Source of the DNA: Apodospora peruviana
Taxonomy: Eukaryota; Ascomycota; Sordariomycetes; Sordariales; Lasiosphaeriaceae
Assembly: GCA_033439685.1 (NCBI GenBank)
Contig: JAUEDM010000001.1
Coordinates: 186,001-250,000 of the forward strand
Direction of reading: 5' to 3'
Length of the DNA stretch: 64,000 bases
Position numbers and translations under genes: made by a program
Notes under the pieces: model-generated
Seen by the model: only the letters and a program-made list of their open reading frames with translations
What the model was told of the DNA's origin: nothing
Databases searched by the model: none
Shown here: positions 45,248 to 55,722 of the stretch, piece after piece
Layout of the letters: the number at the start of each line of letters is the position of its first letter
How positions within the stretch are numbered: the first letter of the stretch is position 1

Positions 45248-47323
45248 TTACTTCTCCTGTCTGAAGGACTCTCCACCATCACGGTGTCTCTTCTCGTCCT
45301 TCTCTCGCTGAAGTCGCTCCATCCTTTCCTTCCGCCAGCGCTCTCCGTAGACCCATTCGATCCACAGCAACGGAGACAGGACGGCCGAAATAATTGCAAA
45401 GATGAGGAATGTAATGCCAGCCCCAATAGCATCGATGATGAACTGGACGACGGCGACTCCAATAGCGCCAATGGCACACCGGATGAGATTGTTCACCGCT
45501 GTGGCACTCGCACTTGCTCCAGGGTATAGATCAACCATGAGAGCGCTGTTTTGCGTGAAGATGCCCGTCGCGGTGTATGCAATGACAAACTGGAGGATCA
45601 GGGGTAGCGCCATGCCGGGTCTCGAAGCGAGCAAGGGACTGGCGATGGAAAACCCATAGCCGCCCACTGCCAGAACGAACAGAATGATCAAATACCAAGA
45701 GGATCGTAGTCGTGCGCGTGAGACAGGGAAGTCGGCCAGTTTCTTTCGGTCGATTGGAACATCTGCGGGCAACCTATGGGTGGCGCGGTATTGGGACTCG
45801 ATGATCTTGTAGTCACGATCGAGTAACTTGCCCGTGACCTCTGACCCAAGTACACAGCCGGCGCCGTTTGGAAGAAAGATTAGACCGACTTGAAGGTTCC
45901 CGAGACCAAATCGTGGCTGGAACAGAGCCGTTGTAGAGGACGTTATCATGCTCCAAACGGTGTAAACTATCGCCCCATAAAAGAGCGTGACAAAAACATC
46001 TTTCTCAAAGAGGAAGCGAAACGGCCCAAAGATGGTCGAGAAAGTGATCTTGGGAGGCCGCTCAATAAGTGTGTCATGGTCAGAACTCCAATGCCGTCTA
46101 AATTGTCTGCAAACGACAGGTCGGTAGATGCCTGTTAGGGGAATGGTACCGTTACCGGCAACGCGGCGTAGCGTTTCGGGGAGGAAGAGCAGGATAACGA
46201 TGAGAGCAATACCGCCGAGGATAAAGAGAAACCAAAAAATGGCGTGGAAGCCGAAATATTCGGTAATGATGCCTCCGACGACAGGGCCAATCGATTGACC
46301 TAGCATGCGAACTAGGAAGGGACATGTCAGCAAGAAACAATGCTCGGAGGCTGTGAACAAGTCACTTACTGCCACCAAAAGTGCCTATAAAACCACCACG
46401 CTCTTTAGGTGTCGTGATATCACCGATGACTCCGGCTCCTGCAAAAGGTTTCATTAGCAAAGGGTCCGTAGACAGTCGAATCAGTGTTACCGTACGCACC
46501 AACTGAAATAGTGGCTGCGCTGCCGGCAGCTTGAACAGCTCGGAAGATCATCAAAGTTGTAAAGTTTTTGCTCAAAGCCAAGCCAATGTTTGCAACCAAG
46601 TAAACAGCAAAAGTCCCGACGAACGTAATTCGCCGCCCGCGGGTGTCGCTCAGCGGACCCCAGAAAGAAGGCGCAAACCCCTGAACTACCATGTAGACAG
46701 TCACGGTCAGCGCTACAAGCGCGATATCGGTGTTGATATCCTAAGAAAATTTCTGTCAGCACTCGACGGAGAGATAAGGGAGCTCGAGGGGCTCTTACCA
46801 GGGCAATTGCTCCTAGAGCCGGAAAATAAATATTGCTGGACAGGGGTGAGAACAGTCCAGCCAGAGACACAATGTAGACCAGAAGCCATTTTTGCCTCCT
46901 TGTAAACACATGGTATGGTGCCTCGACCACAGCCTCTTCGGAAACTTGGCTGAACCCCTTTTTGCTCTCGTCGCGTTCCGTGTATATCGGTTCAGGGGTA
47001 TATTCTTCATCTGTGTCGGTCGACGTCAAGCCTGAGGACTTCGTGTTGTCGGTTGCTTTGTTGGGATAGGGGAACGGGTTTGACACATGGTGTCTCCGGT
47101 GACTCCATGAGCGGAAATTCGAGTCGAAACTCTGTTCTGATCTGAAATACTCAATGTTGGATGCTCGTCGTCGTGACGGCAAAACCTCGACTCCAATGTC
47201 CCCGTCCCTTTGGCCGTTGTTTGTACCGATATCTCGTAGCGAGCTGTAATTGTTACTCCCGGGACCGTATCGACCAGCGATGTCCATGCTCATCGGTCGC
47301 CATCTTTCTGCCGGTGGTGGCAT
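45248..47323 (-). CDS. MFS multidrug-type exporter (DHA1)
   Basis: Drug:H+ antiporter-1 type major facilitator, of the fungal QDR/AQR/fluconazole-resistance-like kind. Exons in gene order: 47323-46799, 46740-46500, 46438-46370 and 46311-45248, giving 632 residues. I chose ATG 47323 (PPPAERW...); the frame extends upstream only to a TTG. The N-terminal soluble region is long (about 145 residues), Ser/Arg-rich and later acidic. Helix 1 starts at RRQKWLLVYIVSLAGLFSPL. Family motifs are GPLSDTRGRR (motif A), FRAVQAAGSAAT, GQSIGPVVGGII and FLPETLRR. A long loop with HDTLIERPP separates the halves. The tail is charged (RERMERLQREKDEKRHRD-like). It is an exporter by family; substrates are unknown, and none of the neighbours suggests one. 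Confidence 0.9.
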
Positions 47324-50011
47324 AGTGGAGTAACTCCTACTTGTGTACGCTGGAGTTGGGAATGTCAGGATGCTAGGATGATGTCGGAGCTGTTGGACTT
47401 GGTCCCTCGAAGGAGAATGATAGCGGGCGCGTGCGAATGATATAGGCAAACTCCTACAAAGAAATGGTTAATAGAAATGTAGACAGTAAATTGAAAAAAG
47501 GAATGCTAACGAGAAAGCTCTCGCCAAAAGTCAATGCTGCAAATTCTTGGGGCGAAAGGAGGACAGAGTTCTTGTTACGGTTCACGGCCGAGAAAGGCTC
47601 TTGTTATTCTAATGAAGAAATTCCAAGCAGGGAAGTTTGGGTATCAAATAACGCAAAAGCTCGATTCAGAAGCTCGTCGCAAGGCTGCAAAGGATGGTCA
47701 GACGTAAATGTGGATAATGAAAGGCGAGACACAAAGCCACAAGACAACCAGATGTGTCGAGATCAGCTCCGAGAACAACGAGGATCCAGGTGTTTGAATA
47801 ATATTATTATTCATACACCGCTATGCGCTTAGGCGTGTCGGACCCTCAAACTAAGGTGTTTGAATAATAATATACACTCGTCTTGCGTGGCATGAGAATC
47901 TGGGCACTCCCAGGGGTCCATGGGGTTGCCAACTCGATACTGCATTTTGCTAGGAGGGAGGTTGAACGCTTGGGGCGTGTAGGTAGAAGCGAGCTAGCCA
48001 CAGTGTATAAACGCAGCTAGCAGTGGCTGGGAGTGACGGAGTCGATGTACGTACGCATCTTGCTCCCGCTACTTTGTTGAAAGCCGCGGGCGCTGTAGCA
48101 TCTATCGAGAAGAGGAACCGTTGTCTGCCAAGTTCGGTGCTGCCGCGCGCGATGTTGCCGCCGCCCATGTGGCGTGACTCCTGGGGCAAACGAAAAGTTG
48201 TTTGCATCAGTGCCGTTTGAGATACAAATCGTCTTCATTATGGCAGCCACAGGTCAACTTCTCAACATCAGAGCCACGAACTGTACCTCGTCTCATCCAA
48301 GCCACGCACGTTTGTCAGGGCCGATCATTGCGGCCCTTAGGATTGACAGAGCGCGATGATTAGCAGAGGTCAGTGAGCTTTTTAGAGCAGGAAACACAAT
48401 AGAACTGGGGGTGTTTAAACTTTGGAGCTACCTGGTATTCGGCCGTGCTCGTTCAGCGGCATTTGAGTCAGTGATGGCAAGCACCATGTGCCGATGACGG
48501 CAAAATTGGTCGTGTTCTAGCGTGCTCGGGACAAAAGGGCCAGAACATTGATTCCAGGTCGGCATTGTGTGTCTCCATCCGAGATCCAAGGCGGTTGAAA
48601 CTTGAAACCGCCCTCGGCCCGATAGATTGGTTAAGATTGCTACTGCCATCAAGGTACTCAAATTACCTTAGTCGATTCCTTTTGTGGACGATCCTAAGTC
48701 CGTTGCGTCCGTTGCCGTCGCGGCTTCCGTCTCAAGATGCGGTGCTACCAAAGAGGACGGTGCGAGGCTGTGGCTTGCAGCTTCCCTGCGTCACACCCAA
48801 CCCAGCCACGCCAGCCATCAAGGTTAACCCAGCCATCAAGGTTCTTCTTTCCTTGTGACTGACGTCCATCATTTACAAGTACCGTCCCTGTGCGGCTTCC
48901 GAATCTGGGATAGGCTTCATATCCACAGGAGCTCCGTGACTGACAATGTTTTATTGCCAGAGATAGCAGGCAAGACCGTTTCAACTTTCAAGCTCAGAGT
49001 CCCCGGTTCTCGGGATTGTCGCTCTTTTGGCACCTCATACCTCGTAATAATATATATCCATGCTCTGAACGTCTTCAACTTCGGGGTTCACTCAAAACGA
49101 CTTACATTCGCCTCGGTAGTATGTACGTTCTACAAGTCTGCTGAGTATTATCATGTTTCTTCAGGTGGTCTCTTTGATACTGCAGATCTTTAAACTGATG
49201 AGTTGCTTGTATGTTACTTCGCTTGTATGTTACTTCAGCAATATCAGAAACGAGGACGGGCAGTTGATCAGCTGACTCAGCGGCCGAATTGTGTCTTTCC
49301 TACATCCTCATCTTTCTTCCTCGGTTTCAACTTCAAATGGGACCAGGACTCGGAGTTTACCAGCGTATTTCTCTGAACAAGACCAGAAACTCGGCGATAA
49401 CTGCATCGTGCTTGTCTTACCACCTCCGCAACCAAGAATTCGGGCCCGCCCCACATTTAAATCCTCCTCGATGTCTCTAGACTCTGACTGCACCCGACGG
49501 CAAACTATAGGTCTTATCGATTACTCGCCAAGGCTGTTCAGTTACCGCCCTCATCCAGTCAGTTCGAATTCCACTGGCATAGAAAAGGCGGTAAATCCAA
49601 CTCAAGACTGCCAGATGCAGCTTTCTAAACCAGTCCCAACTCCCAAGCGAGTCCGACAAACTACGAAACTAGGCGATGATAGTCTCAGCAAGTGTGAAGT
49701 ATTGGTTGTTGTCGGATTTGCCCCTCAGCTGTCAGCCCTGCTCCTAGACTAATTCTCATTGGCACCAAGACTCCATCATGATCCGAACCTTGCTGCTGAT
49801 GAGGCTGGAGACTGAGGAATAATACATCGAGAGATGGTCATGCAATATGTTGAGTATCTTATTCAACACAGCTAGGATAAATATCAGCGGACGTTTTCCT
49901 CTCAAGGTTATATATCTTTCTCGCTCTGTCTTGTTCCAGTCCCAAATATAACACACACACCCATACACACATACAATAGTTCCAACCAACCCAGCCCACC
50001 CAATTCTCAAC
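47324..50011. other. Long intergenic region, minor repeats
   Basis: Contains a short direct repeat (GGTGTTTGAATAATA type) at about 47788 and 47857, and a tandem CCAGCCATCAAGGTT pair at about 48809-48842. Open frames are unsupported. The last ~100 bases hold the TATA box and leader of the small secreted protein gene. Confidence 0.45.
49909..49915 (+). promoter_or_regulatory. TATA box of the small secreted protein gene
   Basis: TATATAT lies about 100 bases before ATG 50012, followed by a C/A-rich leader. Confidence 0.5.
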
Positions 50012-50481
50012 ATGCATCTCACCTCCATCCTCGCCCGTGCCATCGGCGCGCTCTACCTCGCCACAAGCTGCCACGCCTGGGCTAAGGACGGCAACGGGGT
50101 ATGGGTTGCCAACAATGTGTGGTATTCCATCAACGGTAGTAAGTCCCCATCCATACCTGACAATTAATGATAAAGCGCGACGACCTAGCCCAACTTTGCC
50201 CTAACTTGACTTGTTGACTAATCCGTTGCAAAAGTGTGTGTCAACAGACGCGGTGCACGAAGCATGCACCCAGAAGGACACCACAAACTTCAAGACATCG
50301 GGGTACTGCGCCTACTGGCTTGATGCCCAGGGCCACAAGTTTGAAGGAGGTGAGTAATACCATCAAACAGCTCTGTTCTCCACTTTAAGGAAGATCAAGT
50401 CCATATTTACCAAGGCGAGTTTGAGTCTAATTAGCATGCTCAAGGTCGGGGTCATGGGTATATGTCGTTAACTGCCTTTAA
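50012..50481 (+). CDS. Small four-cysteine secreted protein, effector-like
   Basis: Exons: 50012-50138, 50248-50349 and 50435-50481, giving 91 residues. The first 20-24 residues form a signal peptide (LTSILARAIGALYLATS core, cut near HAWA). The mature part is about 68 residues with four cysteines (49, 63, 78, 90), enough for two disulphides. It is rich in Trp, Tyr and Gly (NGVWVANNVWYSIN; GYCAYWLDAQG). The overall pattern fits small secreted proteins of ascomycetes that serve as effector candidates; I can name no characterised relative. If the second intron is not spliced, the frame ends right after GGE and loses two cysteines. The three-exon model is preferred because it restores an even cysteine number and an ending that looks like the family. 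The third exon is the least certain part. Confidence 0.6.
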
Positions 50482-50819
50482 AGTTGGGATATGAACTTGG
50501 GACTTAATATCTTGAGAGCTCAAATCGATGTACAGCTTTTGACTGACTGACTGTTGTGTTCTAAATGTGATCCTGGGCAAAACCTGAACTTTTTTCTGTT
50601 CCAGCTTATCATTCCCGGGGACGGGCGCACTCACACCGAGGATCGTCAACCATTGTATACGCATGATTTTTGTTTAGCAAGGTGGGCAGCATTCTCTACA
50701 AGGATGTTATTGTTCTGCTGGGATTCATATCTTGTTCGACCCATCGCATTCATCAAGACATACACACTAGCAATAGGCTTGTCTCTCGTGAATGTGTTAA
50801 CCTGAACCCCCGAGACGGC

Positions 50820-50912
50820 GCAGGCCGGATTTATATCTCGAACTTATAAAAGCGGGGCCGTTCGCCGAGCCGATTCCCGAACCCGGACCGGATCCATTTG
50901 CAATGCCCCCAC
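50820..50912 (+). repeat. Diverged direct repeat, left copy
   Basis: Shares with 51356-51455 the blocks AAAAGCGGGGCCG and CCCGAACC.GGACCG-like, with similar spacing, in the same orientation. The pair brackets two foldback elements. Confidence 0.5.
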
Positions 50913-50933
50913 TTATCGGCGTTTATGATTGAC

Positions 50934-51012
50934 GCACTACAATTTTAGTCTCGACGGAGGACACAATTTCTCTTCAACATTGCTCTTCCGGGAGGAGCTA
51001 AAATTGCAGTGC
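50934..51012. mobile_element. Foldback / MITE-like element 1 (degenerate)
   Basis: Starts GCACTACAATTTTAG and ends CTAAAATTGCAGTGC, an inverted repeat of about 15-20 bases with few mismatches. It is related in sequence to the better-preserved element at 51082-51182. It has no coding capacity. Confidence 0.6.
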
Positions 51013-51081
51013 TTAGCGAATGTGAAACGGGGAGTAGCACGAAAACAGCCAATGATAGGGCCGATCTAAATGCAATGGCGC

Positions 51082-51182
51082 AAGCACTGCAATTTTAGCC
51101 CCGACGGAGGGCATACCTCGTCGTCACACAGAAAAAGTCTCACCTCTCCATGGCCTCCGTCGGGACTAAAATTGCAGTGCTT
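51082..51182. mobile_element. Foldback / MITE-like element 2
   Basis: Terminal inverted repeats of 29 bases (51082-51110 and 51154-51182) with a single mismatch enclose about 43 bases. Arms begin AAGCACTGCAATTTTAG. The size and lack of coding sequence fit a miniature inverted-repeat element or a hairpin-forming insertion. No target-site duplication is obvious. Confidence 0.7.
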
Positions 51183-51355
51183 AAGTTGTGCCTGACTTAC
51201 ACGCAGTGTACCGGTAACTAGGGTTACATCCACAAGTCCACGTCTGCATGGCTGTCCCTTTCAGTCCCAACTGAACTGGCCACATCAGATTTCGGCTGCG
51301 GGAAAAGTTCAAGCTCCCAGCATATAGGTATGTGTTGAACTGGACTCAACTCTCC

Positions 51356-51455
51356 ATCCGGCCCGAATTTAAATATATCGGTCGCGAAAAGCGGGGCCGA
51401 ACGTTCCGGAACTGATCTCCGAGGCCCGAACCGGTCCGCCGTAGGTAGTGCCCCA
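51356..51455 (+). repeat. Diverged direct repeat, right copy
   Basis: Second copy of the GC-rich segment at 50820-50912; same orientation, diverged. Confidence 0.5.
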
Positions 51456-51886
51456 CTGTTTTCGGTCTTTAGTACACATCAGTGATCGGAGGTGCGTTCT
51501 CACCATTCGGTACCTCGTCCCTTGTCAAATACTCACCGAACAACCAGTTTTGTCTGCAATAAGAAATGCAGCGGCTATATGCCTTGTATAATTACGCTGT
51601 CCAGTGCGAATCACTACCCCGTAGGTATTGTGCCTTTTGCATCTGTTCTATCCGTATGGTATCTTTGAACCCGTCTCCCAGGACCGCCAAAAAGCCCAAG
51701 TCCGCTCTGCTCTCCTTTTGATAAGCCAATTAATTACATTGCTAGTTACCCGGTCTTGTTGTTCCCTTTACCATGCCCGCGAGACGCCAGGGGTTGAACC
51801 ATGCATGCTGCCCAATCATGCGCCCAAGATGCAACCCTGTCTTCAAGACAAAGAAGGCAAAAAGTCTGGCTGTAAACGACGTTGCC

Positions 51887-53239
51887 TCACCGGTAAGGAT
51901 ACTGTTGCTTAGCCTGTATCCTCCTAATGCGCATAACCATGCTGGCCTCGTCATATGCTTCCGTCTTCGGATCGAACCAAGCCAACACATCCACGACAAC
52001 CCAGGCGCGCTCCAGATCCACCTCGACCAACCCCGAGACGGCTATACTCCCCCGAGGGGGGTAATTCCTCATTGTCCCATATACCTGCTGGTACCTCCGC
52101 AGGAAGGCCATAAACATAGGAGAGTACTTCTCGGGCCATTGTACCCCCTTTTTCTCGGGGGATGAATCGCTCGATCCGCCCTGCGTCTCGTTCGAGGCGG
52201 CCGGTAGTGGGGTTTTCAGTGCTGGCGGGCCACCGGGCGGGACCATGGAAGCGGGATCCTTGACGTCGCCCGGTCGCTTCGTCGCTTGCTGCCTCAGAGC
52301 TTGAATGGATTTTTGTACATCGTTGGCTTGTGTCGCTGCCATCGTCGTTGTGTTTCCTTTGGTCAAAGGGCCATCAGACCCCCAAAGCTCAATCCCCAAC
52401 TTCGAAGCAACCGTTCGCGTATGCCCCTGAACTGCAGTCGTGACATAAGCCCACATCGCCAGCGCCAGAGGCTTCGGCCACAGTACCCGCTCTTCCGACC
52501 TTGCCGAGTTTGTATCGCGAGGTTTGACCACCAGTGAGATCGCCTCGTCGGATATCTCGATGCTACCGTTCAAAACATGGTCAGCAATCATCCCAAACAT
52601 TAATTAGGACGGCTGACTTACCCGGCTCGTATGTACTCTGGCGGTGGGTAGTAGGGATAGTCAATATCCAACCAGGCCTTTCGAAGTTGGACAGGTTTCC
52701 CATATCTATGCACGAGCGCTCTAGCATTCGACACCAATCTGTAGGCTTTTTGCGAAAGTTCTAGTCGCATTTTACTCTGTAAATCCTTGTCTTTCGCAAC
52801 TCTTGCAAACTCTTGCCACTCAGGATCCGTGCCTGCGTATGGCTGCGGCCGGACTCGCATCGTCGTCAACGGCAGCGGAATGAACAAATCCTCCTCCTCC
52901 TCCTCCTCGTCAACCTCCTCCTCTTCTTCCTCCTCCTCCTTGAGTTTCATGTCCTCGAGACCTGCAAGGCTGTCGGCGAGGGGCTTGATGACGACGGCGT
53001 GGTAGATGGAAACACATATGTAGGTCGCGGCGGCGCCATAAACGAACCGGCTGTAAACGGGGTATGTTAGCAACCTGGGTCCAGTAAATCACCGGGTGTG
53101 GGCCTTACCTAAACCTTGTGCCATATTTCGCTCTCTTGACTTTCACCTTGTGGAAGGTAATCTGTTCCCCATTGCCAACCTTGCGAGCCAACTGCCTCGA
53201 GCGAAACACCGTCCTTGCGATCCCGAATAGTCGCGACAT
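51887..53239 (-). CDS. Conserved-looking membrane-anchored protein, unknown function
   Basis: Exons in gene order: 53239-53109, 53050-52622 and 52562-51887, giving 411 residues. The N-terminal ~43 residues are basic, with Arg/Ser and no acids early on (MSRLFGIARTVFRSRQLARK), like a mitochondrial targeting sequence. One hydrophobic helix follows (FVYGAAATYICVSIYHAVVI). Next comes a run of acidic residues (EEEEEEEEVDEEEEEED), then a mixed alpha/beta region with a Tyr/Pro block (WLDIDYPYYPPPEYI). A low-complexity Pro/Ser/Thr linker precedes the C-terminal part. I infer a mitochondrial inner- or outer-membrane protein; I recognise no domain. It is divergent from the Vps3844 gene, with 716 bases between starts. 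The well-formed introns and gene-dense setting argue that it is real. Confidence 0.7.
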
Positions 53240-53955
53240 GGCGACTGAACTGCCACGTACGCGTACGACTGGAAAGCGGGAGGTGTGAGGCGCGCCTGGA
53301 CGGCGGCCAAGAGAAGAGCTGGTCGAAAGCGATCGCCGATGTCAGATCTCGGGATGGACTCGCGGGGTCGACTTGGGAATTTAGATCAGACGGAGGTCAT
53401 TGGTCGAGCAGTCGCAGAGCCTGATTAAGGAAGAGGTCCTACAGTAAACTAATAACAATGGTTGCGACGCAAAGAATGTTCGACCAGTGGTGCAGCCGTG
53501 TTGTAAAGTGTTGTTCTGTTTTGTGACGATTCGGTAGAAACTCACCAAGTTTCCACCGCGCGTTTGGGGATGCCGGGCAATCGAAGGCAATGAGCCTCGC
53601 CTTCCTTGGGTTATCGTGGCTCCCTCGATAGCACAGTGCGGCTCAATCAAGATGTGGCTCCGGCATCGTTCTTCAGCATGTTCAGGAGGCATCGGACAGT
53701 GTGAGCACAGTCAAAAAGCGCACGGAAGTCGGCCTAACAGGCCCCCGGGGTCGCAACGAGGCCAGCCTTGGCACTGTCATCGATACAGTGACCCCTGCTG
53801 TATGCACGGGTTAGCGCAGCGGGCCAGTGCGCGGCGAAACAACGCTGACGAGCTCCAACATCGACAACTGGAACTCGACGACTCGGCTCAGGATCCAGTA
53901 TCACATCCAATCGATTACTCTCAATACCGGCCTCATCTTCCGGCTGCCTTTCAAG
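53240..53955. other. Divergent promoter region
   Basis: Upstream region of the membrane-anchored protein (-) and the Vps3844-like gene (+). Open frames extend into it from both genes without better starts. No further element is recognised. Confidence 0.5.
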
Positions 53956-55294
53956 ATGAGGTTCTCCATAGGCATAGCAGTGGCAGCTCTGTCAGGGCTG
54001 ACCACGGCCGCCTCTTCCCAAAACGATGCCGACGTCCTCCTCCTGATGGCCCACGACAGGCAACAGCAGATTCCCAAAGAAACCCCGCGTCTACCCAAGG
54101 AGGTCGCCCGACACATCTTCCTGCAAAGGGCATGTTACACATCTCAGCAATCATCAAGTTTGTTGCTAATTCGCTATCTCACAGACATCAAGCTCCGGCG
54201 GCTACGGCAGCGACCTGCGCGACCTCCCCGATTCCATCGACACCGAAGCAGCCGTCAGCTACATCGCCAGATACGGCAAGAGCCCGCTCCCACTATTTCT
54301 CTCTGCCGAACAGACACACAGCTCGTCCCAGCTGCTCGTCATCTTGGAGGGCGCAACGCCAGAGAACGTGCAGCCACTCAAGGAGAAGCTCGCAGACTCA
54401 GACCAGGTCGCCTCCTTCGCCATCTCCGAACCGCCCTCGAGCACAGCCAACGATCACCTGGTCACCCTCTTCCGGAACATGGGCTTGGCCACTCCATCAC
54501 AATGTGATATTGCGTCGGCCATCAACCCGTTCGACAGCAGTTGCTGGGCTGGGCTATCGTCAGTGGTCAAGTACGACCTGCAAAAGGTTCGTCTCACCCG
54601 CATCCCATATCCGACAATATAGCTATTAACATGATAACAGGCCCCAGAAACAATCTCGATTCTCCTCGAAAACTTCTCACGCCTCTCGCAATTCGTAGCA
54701 GACGGCTCCCTCGAGGCCACCTTGGTCCTAATGCCGCACACCAGCCGCACATCAAAGATAAATCACTGGAGTGCCGCCGCCGCCGCCGCAGATAACTCCC
54801 TACGCCGACGCAACCAGGACACAGAAACCGTCATAGCCAGCACAGGCCGGGTCGTCGCTACTCAGCGCGTTGGCGCCAAAGACGACAAACCCGCCGCCGC
54901 GCCGCGCAATAGAATCCCGCAGTGCTTTGCGTCCCTCGATGCTTGTGCTAAGGGTACAAACGGCTGCTCCGGCCACGGGGAGTGCGTCAACAAGTACGGC
55001 AGCGGCAGCGGCAACGCGACGGTGTCAGCCAGCAACTGTTTTGTCTGCCGGTGCAAGCGGACGTTTGTGAATGAAGGCGAAAAGGACGGCGACCTCTACA
55101 AGAATATCAAGACCATCGAGTGGGGCGGGAATATGTGCCAGAAGAAGGACATCAGCGTGCCGTTCTGGTTGTTGGCTGGGTTCACGATCACGATCCTTGG
55201 TGCCGTGAGTTTTGCGATTGGACTCCTGTTTGGGGTTGGTCAGGAGCCGTTGCCTGGTGTTATTGGGGCGGGGGTTATTAGGTCTGCGAAGTGA
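53956..55294 (+). CDS. Vps3844 / DUF3844-type ER-vacuolar membrane protein
   Basis: Fungal type I membrane protein of the Vps3844 (DUF3844) family, linked to vacuolar sorting or ER function; its biochemical role is unclear. Exons: 53956-54129, 54185-54586 and 54641-55294, giving 409 residues. The first intron is best read as GC-AG (donor GCATGT): the nearby GT at 54134 throws the protein out of frame, while the GC donor joins HIFLQR to TSSSGGYGSDLRDLPDSID cleanly. A signal peptide covers about residues 1-19. A lumenal domain follows, then an EGF-like Cys-rich block (CAKGTNGCSGHGECVNKYG, NCFVCRCKRTF). One transmembrane helix (PFWLLAGFTITILGAVSFAI) precedes a short tail. The start is the ATG that begins the signal peptide; the frame runs upstream only to a GTG. 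Confidence 0.85.
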
Positions 55295-55722
55295 GCAGTA
55301 TATCAAGAAGGTTGATCGAGGACAGGCAAGGTGGTGGTATGTATGGATATAAAAGAGCACTTGTCACTTGTGGACGGGGCTGTGTGGGTAATCAGAGAGA
55401 GGTTGTGGGTGTGTGGAGGTGGCTGCTGGTTGTACCTATTAAATATTGGTTTTGTATTTCCTACACGGCGTCGGCATTGTTATCGTTACCATTGGCAGGA
55501 ACAAGTTCTCTCCGGAGATGAAAGAGAAATCTCTTCGTAAGTCTCTTTTGGTGTTTTTGCGGCTAGAATGGAATAAGAGAGGTATCCATTGCGTCATCTG
55601 ACCAGCCATACTCATGTGCAAAGCCCCATAACTTAGGTATCCATCAAGTAAATCCGTTGCAGGTACGAAGGGTATCTAACTTTGCATACACGAGCTGTCT
55701 GTCCATGTGTCCTTTTACACCA
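55295..55722. other. Convergent 3' intergenic region
   Basis: Between the stop codons of the Vps3844-like gene (+) and NTR2 (-). It holds both 3' UTRs; nothing else is seen. Confidence 0.5.

Larger units (their letters stand above)
50482..51886. other. Gene-free repeat patch
   Basis: Holds two foldback elements (50934-51012 and 51082-51182) and two copies of a degenerate ~90-base GC-rich segment on either side (about 50820-50912 and 51356-51455). The rest, including 51460-51886, shows nothing I can support. Confidence 0.5.

Noticed and set aside
29216..47323. Secondary-metabolite cluster built from O-methyltransferase, P450 and MFS exporter
   Set aside because: No polyketide synthase, peptide synthetase, terpene cyclase or prenyltransferase is present, no pathway regulator is seen, and unrelated genes separate the candidates.
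49291..49752. 153-codon open frame
   Set aside because: Starts with GTG, has no recognisable motif and competes with equally long frames on the other strand.
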